A stretch of 64,000 nt of DNA from positions 7,856,501 to 7,920,500 of the forward strand of contig NZ_CP100604.1 in the NCBI RefSeq assembly GCF_031202265.1. The letters are read 5' to 3'. Below the pieces are notes generated by a model that saw nothing but the letters and a program-made list of their open reading frames with translations, had not been told where the DNA came from and did no database searches. How positions within the stretch are numbered: the first letter of the stretch is position 1; each line of letters opens with the position of its first letter. This document shows, one piece after another, positions 16,151 through 23,040 of this stretch. This DNA is from Bradyrhizobium sp. Ash2021. GTDB lineage: Bacteria; Pseudomonadota; Alphaproteobacteria; Rhizobiales; Xanthobacteraceae. The translations under genes and the position numbers were made by a program.

Positions 16151-16924
16151 TCACAATGCGAGAGAGTCCAGAGGAACATTGAGTGAGTAAACAAATCCGC
16201 TCGATTCGTAGGTCAACTTGACGTCGCCCTTCAGTTGCCTGCCGAGCGTCTCGATCAGACGCGTACCAAAACTCTGCCTGGTCGGGGCCTCGACCACCGG
16301 ACCATCCTGTTCCTTCCAGACGAAGTGCAGCCGCGACGCCGTGGCGTCCTTTGCCCAGCTAATGTCGACATGTCCTGCGGGCACCGACAGGGCGCCGAAT
16401 TTCGTGGTGTTGGTGCAGAGCTCGTTGAGGGTCATTGCGATCGCAATGACGGCGCCTGAAGCGATCTGGACGTCGGGCCCATCGATCGAAAATCTGGGCG
16501 TATCCGGATTATCGAAAGGTTCGGTCGCGCCCCGAACGATCGTTCGCAAGTCCGCGCCGGTCCAGCGCGCCTGCAACAGAAGATCGTGGGCGCGGCCGAG
16601 CGCTAGCAGACGGCCTTCGATCGCGGCTTGCGCATGCTGCGTGCTCGGCGCATTGCGCAGGCTTTGCGATGCAATGGCGCTCACCGTTGCGAGCGTGTTC
16701 TTGATGCGATGGTGAAGCTCTTCCAGGATCAGCTTTTGCAGCTTGTCCGACGCCTCGCGTTCCTTGGCGTCGATGCCGGCCTGGGCCAGCAGGGTCTCGG
16801 CGCTGAGCTTCGCCTGCGTCAGCAGCAACCGGAGGCTGACGTTCTCTGCCACCAAAAGCTCTTGGGGAGACGTCGGATCGGACTCCAGGCCGGAGGCGTC
16901 CTCATCATGGTCGATTTTGAACAT
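16151..16924 (-). CDS. HWE/HisKA_2-family sensor histidine kinase, cytoplasmic
   Basis: 257-aa kinase. After a coiled-coil start (about residues 20-65) comes EELHHRIKNTLATVSAIASQ with the phosphoacceptor around H71, typical of HisKA_2/HWE kinases, then a HATPase region (MTLNELCTNTTKFGALS as N box; GFGTRLIE-like SFGTRLIETLGRQL as G box). There is no membrane segment and no PAS domain, so it is probably soluble, and the input must come from the short N-terminal part or a partner. The single-domain receiver gene lies 111 bases upstream on the same strand and is the obvious partner. Confidence 0.85.
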   Translation of the reverse strand: MFKIDHDEDASGLESDPTSPQELLVAENVSLRLLLTQAKLSAETLLAQAGIDAKEREASDKLQKLILEELHHRIKNTLATVSAIASQSLRNAPSTQHAQAAIEGRLLALGRAHDLLLQARWTGADLRTIVRGATEPFDNPDTPRFSIDGPDVQIASGAVIAIAMTLNELCTNTTKFGALSVPAGHVDISWAKDATASRLHFVWKEQDGPVVEAPTRQSFGTRLIETLGRQLKGDVKLTYESSGFVYSLNVPLDSLAL

Positions 16925-17035
16925 CGTCAACAAATACCACCATCTGTCCGGTTCCGGACATTTCTTTAGGGTAATGATTCCAGCAGCCTGGCCAGGAAAT
17001 GCAGCGATATTCGCGATTTTTTGCCCTCGCCGACC

Positions 17036-17422
17036 TCAGGCATGGCCCAGCATATCCTGCATCTCGGCGATCATTTCGCCGGACTTGAGCGGTTTTCCGA
17101 AAAAGCGGCTGTCAGGCGGGATATCGCTCCGAGATAGGTGCAACTGCCCGGACGCCAGGATGATCTTGATCGGCGGCCAGCGCATGTGGACGGCGTGCGC
17201 CAACTCGAGCCCGTTCATGCTGCCCGGCATCTGGATATCGGTGAACAGCAGCGCGATATCGGACCTGGACTGCAGGATGGCAAAGGCCTCGTCCGCATCC
17301 ACGGCCTCGACCGAAATGTAGCCGGCGTCTTCCACCATACCGACCACCCGCATACGCAGCAGCATCTCGTCTTCAACGACGAGCACAATTGGCGGGATGC
17401 GGGAATGATCGAGAGCCATCAT
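17036..17422 (-). CDS. single-domain response regulator (CheY-like receiver)
   Basis: 128-aa protein made only of a receiver domain. Acidic pocket in VVEDE (E17/D18), phosphoacceptor D62 in LLFTDIQMPG, switch serine in ILASG (S91), conserved lysine K110 in FFGKPL. There is no output domain, so it acts by protein contact or in a phosphorelay. The HWE kinase follows on the same strand. Confidence 0.9.
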   Translation of the reverse strand: MMALDHSRIPPIVLVVEDEMLLRMRVVGMVEDAGYISVEAVDADEAFAILQSRSDIALLFTDIQMPGSMNGLELAHAVHMRWPPIKIILASGQLHLSRSDIPPDSRFFGKPLKSGEMIAEMQDMLGHA

Positions 17423-17601
17423 GAAGGGGGCCTCAGCGTCGCGCCGTCACCAGACGGGCCTCGCGCACTGTGGTATCACGGCCGTGAGAGAGTTAATCAT
17501 TTTTCAGACTGCTGACTGCGGCTGGTCGCCAATCCCGCTACACTTGGGGATCAGGTGGCAACGGCGCTGGAGACGCAGGGTTCCGCAGGTATTGCTGTAT
17601 T

Positions 17602-17766
17602 TTGCACAAGGGCGCTTCAATTGAGGCAAGGAACGACGCCGACGCGATCTACAACGAGGGCGACGGCGTGCGACGCGATCTCAAGGTCGGCCGCCAATGG
17701 TTCGAAAAGGCGGGGGCGCTGGGTGATCCCGAAGCGAAGCAGAATTTGCGGGAGATGCGAAGGTGA
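17602..17766 (+). pseudogene. remnant of a Sel1-repeat (SLR) protein
   Basis: One reading frame carries a recognisable Sel1 repeat: AIYNEGDGVRRDLKVGRQWF, then EKAGALGDPEAKQNLREM, ending in TGA at 17764. Only one repeat and no start codon or ribosome site are present, and the frame loses similarity upstream of about 17602. A real family member would have several repeats, so this is best read as the 3' end of a decayed gene. Confidence 0.6.
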
Positions 17767-17818
17767 CGCGTGAGCAGTTCGCCGGCGGTCGGTTTTGACG
17801 CCGGAAACCGTCGCCGGA

Positions 17819-18097
17819 TCAGCCGCGAAAATCGATGCTGCGCAGGATGATGCCGGCTGGATTGCCCTCGAACTCTCTCGCAACGAACTTGCGCGACGCG
17901 CGTTGCTCGATCTGGTCGCGCAATCGCAGGAATTGCGCTTCGCGTTGCTCCGGCGCGGTGCGCGAGACGTGTTCCAGATCATCCATCGCCGAGGCACTGA
18001 CGGCGCAGGATACTTCCCTCGCGCCGTCCATCATGGAAAACGAGAGCACCATGCGATCGTATTCGTAACCTCTGATACTGCCGCGTGCGAGCGTCAT
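17819..18097 (-). CDS. DUF1488-like small protein
   Basis: 92-aa protein resembling DUF1488: RGYEYDRMVLSFSMMDG, then EVSCAVSASAMDDL and a C-terminal RLRDQIEQRASRKF. Function unknown. I start at ATG 18097 because AGGAGG lies 8 bases upstream; the frame is open to an ATG at 18148 that overlaps the stop of the preceding gene (ATGA), so coupled initiation there is an alternative. It is the last gene of a run of small genes on this strand. Confidence 0.7.
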   Translation of the reverse strand: MTLARGSIRGYEYDRMVLSFSMMDGAREVSCAVSASAMDDLEHVSRTAPEQREAQFLRLRDQIEQRASRKFVAREFEGNPAGIILRSIDFRG

Positions 18098-18144
18098 CGG
18101 ACTTTCCTCCTTGAGCGGAGCAACGACCCTGCTTGTTTCTCCGC

Positions 18145-18324
18145 TCATCTTTTTTTCTTGGCCGGCGGCGGATCGATCTCGGCGATCCGGCTGAGGCAGG
18201 CGGCCTCGGAATCATGCGGGCCCGAGACGAAAGTTCCGCTCACCTTGGTGGAGTACCAGCCGGAGACGACACCCAGGCGCAGCGATTCTTCGGTCTTGAC
18301 GTGACGGGGCGAGAGATTTTGCAT
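18145..18324 (-). CDS. hypothetical small protein
   Basis: 59-aa protein, not recognised. The body has VVSGWYSTKVSGTFVSGP, and it ends in a basic PPPAKKKR. The frame is open to 18399, but ATG 18324 gives a compact protein; the ribosome site is weak at both. It lies between two better supported small genes on the same strand with tight spacing, which is the main support for translation. Confidence 0.45.
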   Translation of the reverse strand: MQNLSPRHVKTEESLRLGVVSGWYSTKVSGTFVSGPHDSEAACLSRIAEIDPPPAKKKR

Positions 18325-18408
18325 CAGTTGCTTTCGGTTGGGCCGTTCGATCTTGCATCGAGCGGGATGGATGAAGTTTTCAGTTGTTCGGTCGAACAAT
18401 CGTTTCGT

Positions 18409-18705
18409 TCAGTTCTCACCGGAGAGCCGGGTAAGGTCCGCAAGCACCGCTGTCACGAGATCGCGGTGATGGGTGTCGGATGGCGCGAGGCTGGCGGAAT
18501 ACAGGTTCAGCACGTAACGCGCCTTTGCCACCGCCTCGGGCCATGAAGTGGCTGGCACGGCAAGGAGCTGGATTTCGACGACGCCTTGTGTTTCGCGCAG
18601 CAGTTTTGCGTTGGCCTCGACGTCGGCGAGCACCCGGCGGATATCGGTGGCCTTTTGCGCCGCCATGCCGCGATGCTTGTCGAGATCGATCGGGATTTCA
18701 GTCAC
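18409..18705 (-). CDS. hypothetical protein, helical
   Basis: 98-aa protein of unknown function. The sequence is hydrophilic and mostly helical (KATDIRRVLADVEANAKLL, EAVAKARYVLNLYSAS). Its start overlaps the end of the previous gene by 8 bases, indicating a shared transcript. No family recognised. Confidence 0.6.
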   Translation of the reverse strand: MTEIPIDLDKHRGMAAQKATDIRRVLADVEANAKLLRETQGVVEIQLLAVPATSWPEAVAKARYVLNLYSASLAPSDTHHRDLVTAVLADLTRLSGEN

Positions 18706-18967
18706 GGGGTGCGCTCGCGTCGATGCGCTGCGCGTCGGACAGATCGACCGAGCTGATCGAGATCATTTCCATAGCCGAACGCTGCGGCGGCGCACCGGGA
18801 ACCATGATCATGGTGGCGACGCGCCGATAGCACGGAAATGAAAGACCTTCGATCATTTCCTCGTCGGTGATGACCTCGTAGTCGCCGGGCGCGAGCTGGC
18901 GATCGATCCCCTTGATGCGGAACGAATGCCTGAAATGAACCGTTTCCCGCCGCGAGCGCATGGTCAT
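18698..18967 (-). CDS. hypothetical protein, beta-rich
   Basis: 89-aa protein, first gene of the small-gene run. It contains FRIKGIDRQLAPGDYEVITDEEMIEGLSF split by short loops, a pattern I associate with small conserved proteins of Bradyrhizobium and relatives, but no named domain. ATG 18967 (MTM) or 18961 are both possible; an open frame continues to 19045 without a good start. Translation overlap with the next gene supports it. Confidence 0.6.
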   Translation of the reverse strand: MTMRSRRETVHFRHSFRIKGIDRQLAPGDYEVITDEEMIEGLSFPCYRRVATMIMVPGAPPQRSAMEMISISSVDLSDAQRIDASAPRD

Positions 18968-19160
18968 GCCCACAGCCCAGCGTACCTGCGCGACGAAACA
19001 TCTGAATGTTCGGACATCGGCGCAGCGTGCGCGCTTTTGCGGCAATTAGCTATCGTTTTCTCGGCTTTCGACCGCATTTGATCGAATAAGGCAGCCAACG
19101 CCTTGTATTCGACGGCTTCGTAGCCATTTCGACAAGATACCAGTCAGGAAAGCATTTCGA

Positions 19161-19970
19161 ATGAAGATTCGCGTCGGATTCGAAATGCTGTACGATTTCC
19201 CTCAGCCAACCCCGATGATCATGGTGCTGGGCACGCATTTCACGCGCGCCTCTGACGTCATCGTGCCCGATTTCCTGACCACCAACCCTTCGGTGCCGAT
19301 CACGCCTTACCGCGACCTGTTCGGTAATTGGTGCAGCCGTATTGTCGCACCCGCCGGCCGGATGCGTCTGGCCGCCGATGGCGTCGTCCGCGACAGCGGC
19401 CTGCCGGATCCGGTGTTTGCTTCCGCGACTCAGCATGCCGTCGAGGACCTGCCCACCGACACATTGGTTTATCTGCTCGGCAGCCGCTATTGCGAGACCG
19501 ACCGGCTTTCGGACATCGCGTGGAAATTGTTCGAGAACACGCCGCCGGGCTGGGCCCGGGTGCAGGCGATCTGCGAGTTCGTCCATCGCCACATCGCGTT
19601 CGGATACGAGCACGCCCGCGCCACCAAGACCGCCTTCGAAGCTTACAGCGAGGGCCAGGGCGTCTGCCGCGACTATGCCCATCTCGCCATCACGTTCTGC
19701 CGCTGCATGAACATTCCGGCGCGCTACTGCACCGGATATCTCGGCGACATGGGGACACCAAAACCCTGGGCCGCCGGCGATTTCGCCGGCTGGTTCGAGG
19801 CCTATCTCGGCGGCCGCTGGCACACTTTCGATCCCCGCAGCTTCGTGCCGCGGATCGGCCGCATCCTGATCGCGCAGGGACGCGATGCTTCCGACGTTCC
19901 GATCACCCAGACGTTCGGACCGAACACGCTGGTCAGTTTCAAGGTCTGGACCGACGAGGTCGCCGAATGA
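19161..19970 (+). CDS. transglutaminase-like cysteine protease family protein
   Basis: 269-aa protein with an N-terminal beta domain (MKIRVGFEMLYDFPQPTPM) and a transglutaminase-like core. The catalytic triad is visible: C169 in GQGVCRDYAH, H221 and D224 in GGRWHTFDPR. Similar proteins are annotated as transglutaminase-like or bacterial 'transglutaminase N-terminal' proteins and may be peptidases or amidases acting on protein or peptide bonds. No signal peptide, so it is cytoplasmic. The next small gene overlaps its stop (ATGA). Confidence 0.88.
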   Translation: MKIRVGFEMLYDFPQPTPMIMVLGTHFTRASDVIVPDFLTTNPSVPITPYRDLFGNWCSRIVAPAGRMRLAADGVVRDSGLPDPVFASATQHAVEDLPTDTLVYLLGSRYCETDRLSDIAWKLFENTPPGWARVQAICEFVHRHIAFGYEHARATKTAFEAYSEGQGVCRDYAHLAITFCRCMNIPARYCTGYLGDMGTPKPWAAGDFAGWFEAYLGGRWHTFDPRSFVPRIGRILIAQGRDASDVPITQTFGPNTLVSFKVWTDEVAE

Positions 19971-20158
19971 CAGATCAGCACCCTGCCCTGAGTATGGAAG
20001 AGTTCGCCTCCTTGCGCGAAGTCAGCAAGGGCGACGCGCAGCTTGAAATCCCGCAATTGCACTGGGAGCGCCTGGTTGGCCTCGGCTACGCGGTCCGGCG
20101 GCTCGGCGAACTCGGCCTGACCGCCTCCGGCACGCGGCGCCTGACGCTGGGCCAATAA
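19967..20158 (+). CDS. hypothetical small protein coupled to the transglutaminase-like gene
   Basis: 63-aa protein whose ATG overlaps the preceding stop codon (ATGA). The sequence LHWERLVGLGYAVRRLGELG followed by LTASGTRRL looks like a small winged-helix fold (recognition helix then beta hairpin), as in many short alphaproteobacterial proteins. Function unknown. A translational link with the transglutaminase-like protein is the strongest clue. Confidence 0.65.
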   Translation: MTDQHPALSMEEFASLREVSKGDAQLEIPQLHWERLVGLGYAVRRLGELGLTASGTRRLTLGQ

Positions 20159-20230
20159 CCCCTTCCGCCCGCATTCCCGCCGATATAGCTTTTGCGGCGA
20201 CTGCACCGCCAAAGAACCGCGGGAGCCACC

Positions 20231-20437
20231 ATGACCGGGACGATTTATGGCATCGCGCTGATCCTGATCGGCCTGATCTATCTCTGGAAGCCGACGATGT
20301 TTCGTCGCGGCCTGTGGATGAAGACCAGCACCGCGATCCGCATGTTCTCGGAAGAGAACTACACAAGATACATGCGTGTCCTCGGCCTGATCTTCATCGC
20401 CGCAGGCATCGGCCTCGTCATCTACGGTGCAATTTAA
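20231..20437 (+). CDS. small membrane protein with two helices
   Basis: 68-aa protein. TM1 TGTIYGIALILIGLIYLW (residues 2-19), a basic linker with MFSEENYTRYMRV, then TM2 LGLIFIAAGIGLVIYGAI at the C-terminus. ATG 20231 is chosen because GGGAG lies 7 bases upstream. Unknown function. Confidence 0.7.
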   Translation: MTGTIYGIALILIGLIYLWKPTMFRRGLWMKTSTAIRMFSEENYTRYMRVLGLIFIAAGIGLVIYGAI

Positions 20438-20503
20438 TTGCGCAGGCGGGAAGCCGGCATTCGATGTAAAACGTAACAGGTGCATCGGCAACGGAGCAGC
20501 CCC

Positions 20504-20911
20504 ATGCGCGCCATCGTCCTGCTTCTCGCATTCCTGGTTTCGATCGCCCTGCCCGCCCGCGCGGCGGACGACATCGCCGCCGCGCAAAGCGTGATCCGCT
20601 CGCAGGAGCAGGCCTTCAGCCACGACGACGCTGCAGCCGCCTATTCCTATGCGGCGCCCGAGATCCAGCAGATGTTCCGGCAGCCCGACATCTTCATGTA
20701 CATGGTGCAGAACAATTACGCGCCGGTCTACCGCCACAAGAGCTTCGAATTTGGCGAGGCGCGCGCCGCCGACGGCCAGATCGCCCAGCGCGTCCATATC
20801 ATCGACGCCGACGGCGAGGCCTGGGAAGCGCTCTATACGCTGGAGGAGCAGCCCGACGGCAGTTTGAAGATCACGGGGTGCAGTCTGTTGAAGGCGGGAC
20901 AGGCGGTGTGA
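20504..20911 (+). CDS. DUF4864-type secreted protein
   Basis: 135-aa exported protein. Signal peptide MRAIVLLLAFLVSIALPARA, then a compact domain beginning DDIAAAQSVIRSQEQAFSHD with YSYAAPEIQQMF, DIFMYMV and ALYTLEEQPDG, the DUF4864 pattern (NTF2-like fold expected). Function unknown. ATG 20504 follows a GGAG. A palindrome at 20924-20947 follows the stop and probably ends the transcript. Confidence 0.75.
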   Translation: MRAIVLLLAFLVSIALPARAADDIAAAQSVIRSQEQAFSHDDAAAAYSYAAPEIQQMFRQPDIFMYMVQNNYAPVYRHKSFEFGEARAADGQIAQRVHIIDADGEAWEALYTLEEQPDGSLKITGCSLLKAGQAV

Positions 20912-20923
20912 GGCGCTCTTCTC

Positions 20924-20947
20924 CCTCGCCCCGCAAGCGGGGCGAGG
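20924..20947. repeat. GC-rich palindrome between convergent genes
   Basis: CCTCGCCCCGC-AA-GCGGGGCGAGG, 11-bp perfect stem. It is related to the palindrome at 16065-16097. It separates the DUF4864 gene from the MFS gene on the opposite strand. Confidence 0.7.
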
Positions 20948-20954
20948 TAAGAGA

Positions 20955-22235
20955 CTACGCCATCGCCAGCCGCTGCCGCGCGCGCCACAGCAAGGACAGC
21001 ATGATGGTGACGTTGACCGCGTTCCAGGCGATGCCGTTGAGGAAGGCGGCGCCGTAGGAGCCGGTGGCGTCAAAAATCACGCCGGAGATGAAGCCGCCGA
21101 ACGACATGCCGAACACGGAGGCGAAGATCACGATGCCGACGCGCGTGGCGGCTTCCGAGGCCGGCATCGCCTCGCGCACGATGATGGCGTAGCTCGGCAC
21201 GATGCCGCCCTGGAACAGGCCGAACATCGCGGAGATGATGTAGAGCGAGGTCAGGCTGTCGAAGAACAGGTAGAACAACAGCGCGGTGCCTTGCGCGATC
21301 GAGCCGATCAGGAGCGTGGCGATGCCGCCGATCCGGTCGGCCAGAAAGCCAGAGCCGATGCGGCTGATGATGCCAAAGCCCAGCATCAGCGACAGCATCT
21401 CGGCGCCGCGCGCGACGCCATAGCCGAGATCGCCGCAATAGGCGACGATGTGAACCTGCGGCATCGACATCGCCACGCAGCAGGCGATCGAGGCCAGCGC
21501 CAGGATCGCGGTCAGCGCATTGGTGGAGAGCCGCAAATCGACCCGCGGCGGCGGCGCGTTCTGATGATTGCGGCGGGTGCCGGCGCCCATCAAGAGCCGC
21601 AGCGCCACCAGCGCCAGCGCCATCGCCACCGCGGCGAAGAGGCCGACCGCGATATGGGTGCTGCGCCAGCCGATCGACTGCATGCCAAAGTTCACCAGCG
21701 GCGGCCAGATCGTGCCGCCGATGTAGTTGCCGCTGGCGGCAATCGCGACCGCGAGCCCGCGGTAGCGGTAGAACCAGTGCGAGGCTTCCGCCATCAGCGG
21801 ACCGAAGGTCGCCGACGAAGACAGCCCGATGGCGAAATGCACCAGGATGAATTGCCAGATCGACGACGACATGCCGGCGCCGATATAGCCGAGAGCGAGG
21901 ATGCCGATGCCAACCCCGATCGCGGTGACGATGCCGTAGCGGTCGGTGATCTTGCCGGTCAGCACTCCGCCGGAGCCGAAGCCGAGCATCACCATCGTAA
22001 AGGCCAGCGAGGCCGTGCCCCGGCCCGCGCCGAACTCCGTCTGCACCACCGGGAGCGCGACCACGACCGACCACATGCCGACGCTGCCGAGCGAGCCGAT
22101 CAGGACGGCGACGGCAAGCCGCGCCCATGCCCGGCGCGAGTCGGGAACGAACAGCTCGGAATTTGGGGCAAGATCAGAAGAAATATCCACGGCGCGCGCA
22201 ACTTCGACGGCAATTGCCCAGAGGTCAACCGCCAT
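20955..22235 (-). CDS. MFS transporter
   Basis: 426-aa inner-membrane transporter of the major facilitator superfamily with about 12 hydrophobic helices. The loop 2-3 motif is GGVLTGKITDRYG and the loop 8-9 equivalent is GSGFLADRIGG. It resembles the oxalate/formate or monocarboxylate branch, but substrate cannot be assigned. The N-terminal ~35 residues before the first helix are atypically long and the ATG at 22235 lacks a clear ribosome site, so the true start may lie downstream (for example GTG 22190). No regulator or enzyme partner adjoins it. Confidence 0.85.
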   Translation of the reverse strand: MAVDLWAIAVEVARAVDISSDLAPNSELFVPDSRRAWARLAVAVLIGSLGSVGMWSVVVALPVVQTEFGAGRGTASLAFTMVMLGFGSGGVLTGKITDRYGIVTAIGVGIGILALGYIGAGMSSSIWQFILVHFAIGLSSSATFGPLMAEASHWFYRYRGLAVAIAASGNYIGGTIWPPLVNFGMQSIGWRSTHIAVGLFAAVAMALALVALRLLMGAGTRRNHQNAPPPRVDLRLSTNALTAILALASIACCVAMSMPQVHIVAYCGDLGYGVARGAEMLSLMLGFGIISRIGSGFLADRIGGIATLLIGSIAQGTALLFYLFFDSLTSLYIISAMFGLFQGGIVPSYAIIVREAMPASEAATRVGIVIFASVFGMSFGGFISGVIFDATGSYGAAFLNGIAWNAVNVTIMLSLLWRARQRLAMA

Positions 22236-22465
22236 GGCGCGATATTGGGCATGCAGATGCGTGGGGATTAGGCGGCACCAACCGCCTCACCTGCGGGACA
22301 GATCAGGCCGCACCGGTGCTGGCTGGCGCCGGATTGACCTACGGCGCGATACTCTTCGTGCGGCGCTGAACCGGCGTTTCGCACAAGTTCTTCACGCGCC
22401 TAGAACCGTTGTCCGGCCATTCACCGGCATCGCCCCCTCAACGCCGGCGCGCAGGCTCATCAAAT

Positions 22466-22603
22466 TTACTTGCCGCTCCGGGCCGGCAGCTGGACAGGGA
22501 CGTGCGGCGACGTGCTGACGACCCGTGTGCTGCCATCCGGGTAGCTTTGGCCCTGGGCCCGGATCAGGGATTCGACAATTAAAAGAAACTTTTCGGCGAG
22601 CAT
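22466..22603 (-). CDS. small hypothetical protein
   Basis: 45-aa protein starting MLAEKFLLIVESLIRAQ and ending VVSTSPHVPVQLPARSGK. GGGAG lies about 8 bases before ATG 22603. The frame stays open to 22846 but the upstream part has no conserved look. I recall similar short proteins ending in a VVSTSPHVPVKLP-type tail in Bradyrhizobium; function unknown. Confidence 0.55.
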   Translation of the reverse strand: MLAEKFLLIVESLIRAQGQSYPDGSTRVVSTSPHVPVQLPARSGK

Positions 22604-23040
22604 GGCAGCGCTCCCATTATTTGGCGGTTCAATCGCATCATCGTGCCCGACCAAGATTTCCGGCCGTTTTCGAGGCTCCGCAAAAATGGTTTCGTCGACC
22701 GGGTGTAATGTTTCTTCGCCCGCTTCGCCGCGAAACCAGATCACAGGATCGTCATAGCCGGCCGAAGCGTTGCGGCCATGGCGTGGCGGCAGCGGACTGT
22801 CGCCGCGCGCGAACAGCGATAACCCGTCACGCCAATCCGGATGCATCGATAACCGCGAGAACTCTCGAATGGGGGAGCTTTGCTGCCGTTTCGCGGCGAG
22901 CCGAAAAAGAAAAAACGTCGCCTATCATGCAATCGCCACGAGCGTGTGATAGTATAACTTCTCGTCTCCGGGTTGCCGTAACGCGTCACCCAGGAAAGAT
23001 GCGCTTTTGGCAACGTTCGGACCGCAACAGGAGGTGGACG
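22604..23040. other. non-coding leader before the giant gene pair
   Basis: 437 bases without a supported gene. An open frame runs through on both strands, but no start with a ribosome site is present before 23041. An A-rich patch near 22908-22917 and a TATAAC-like hexamer near 22952-22957 could belong to a promoter for the giant genes; no operator symmetry seen. Confidence 0.4.

Noticed and set aside
16931..16953. GGAAC-N18-TGTT on the minus strand before the HWE kinase
   Set aside because: Spacer one base too long and -10 off by one base; too weak to report as a promoter.
22525..23040. N-terminal extension of the first giant protein
   Set aside because: The AGGAGG-ATG at 23041 is far better than any upstream start; the upstream part reads as non-coding.
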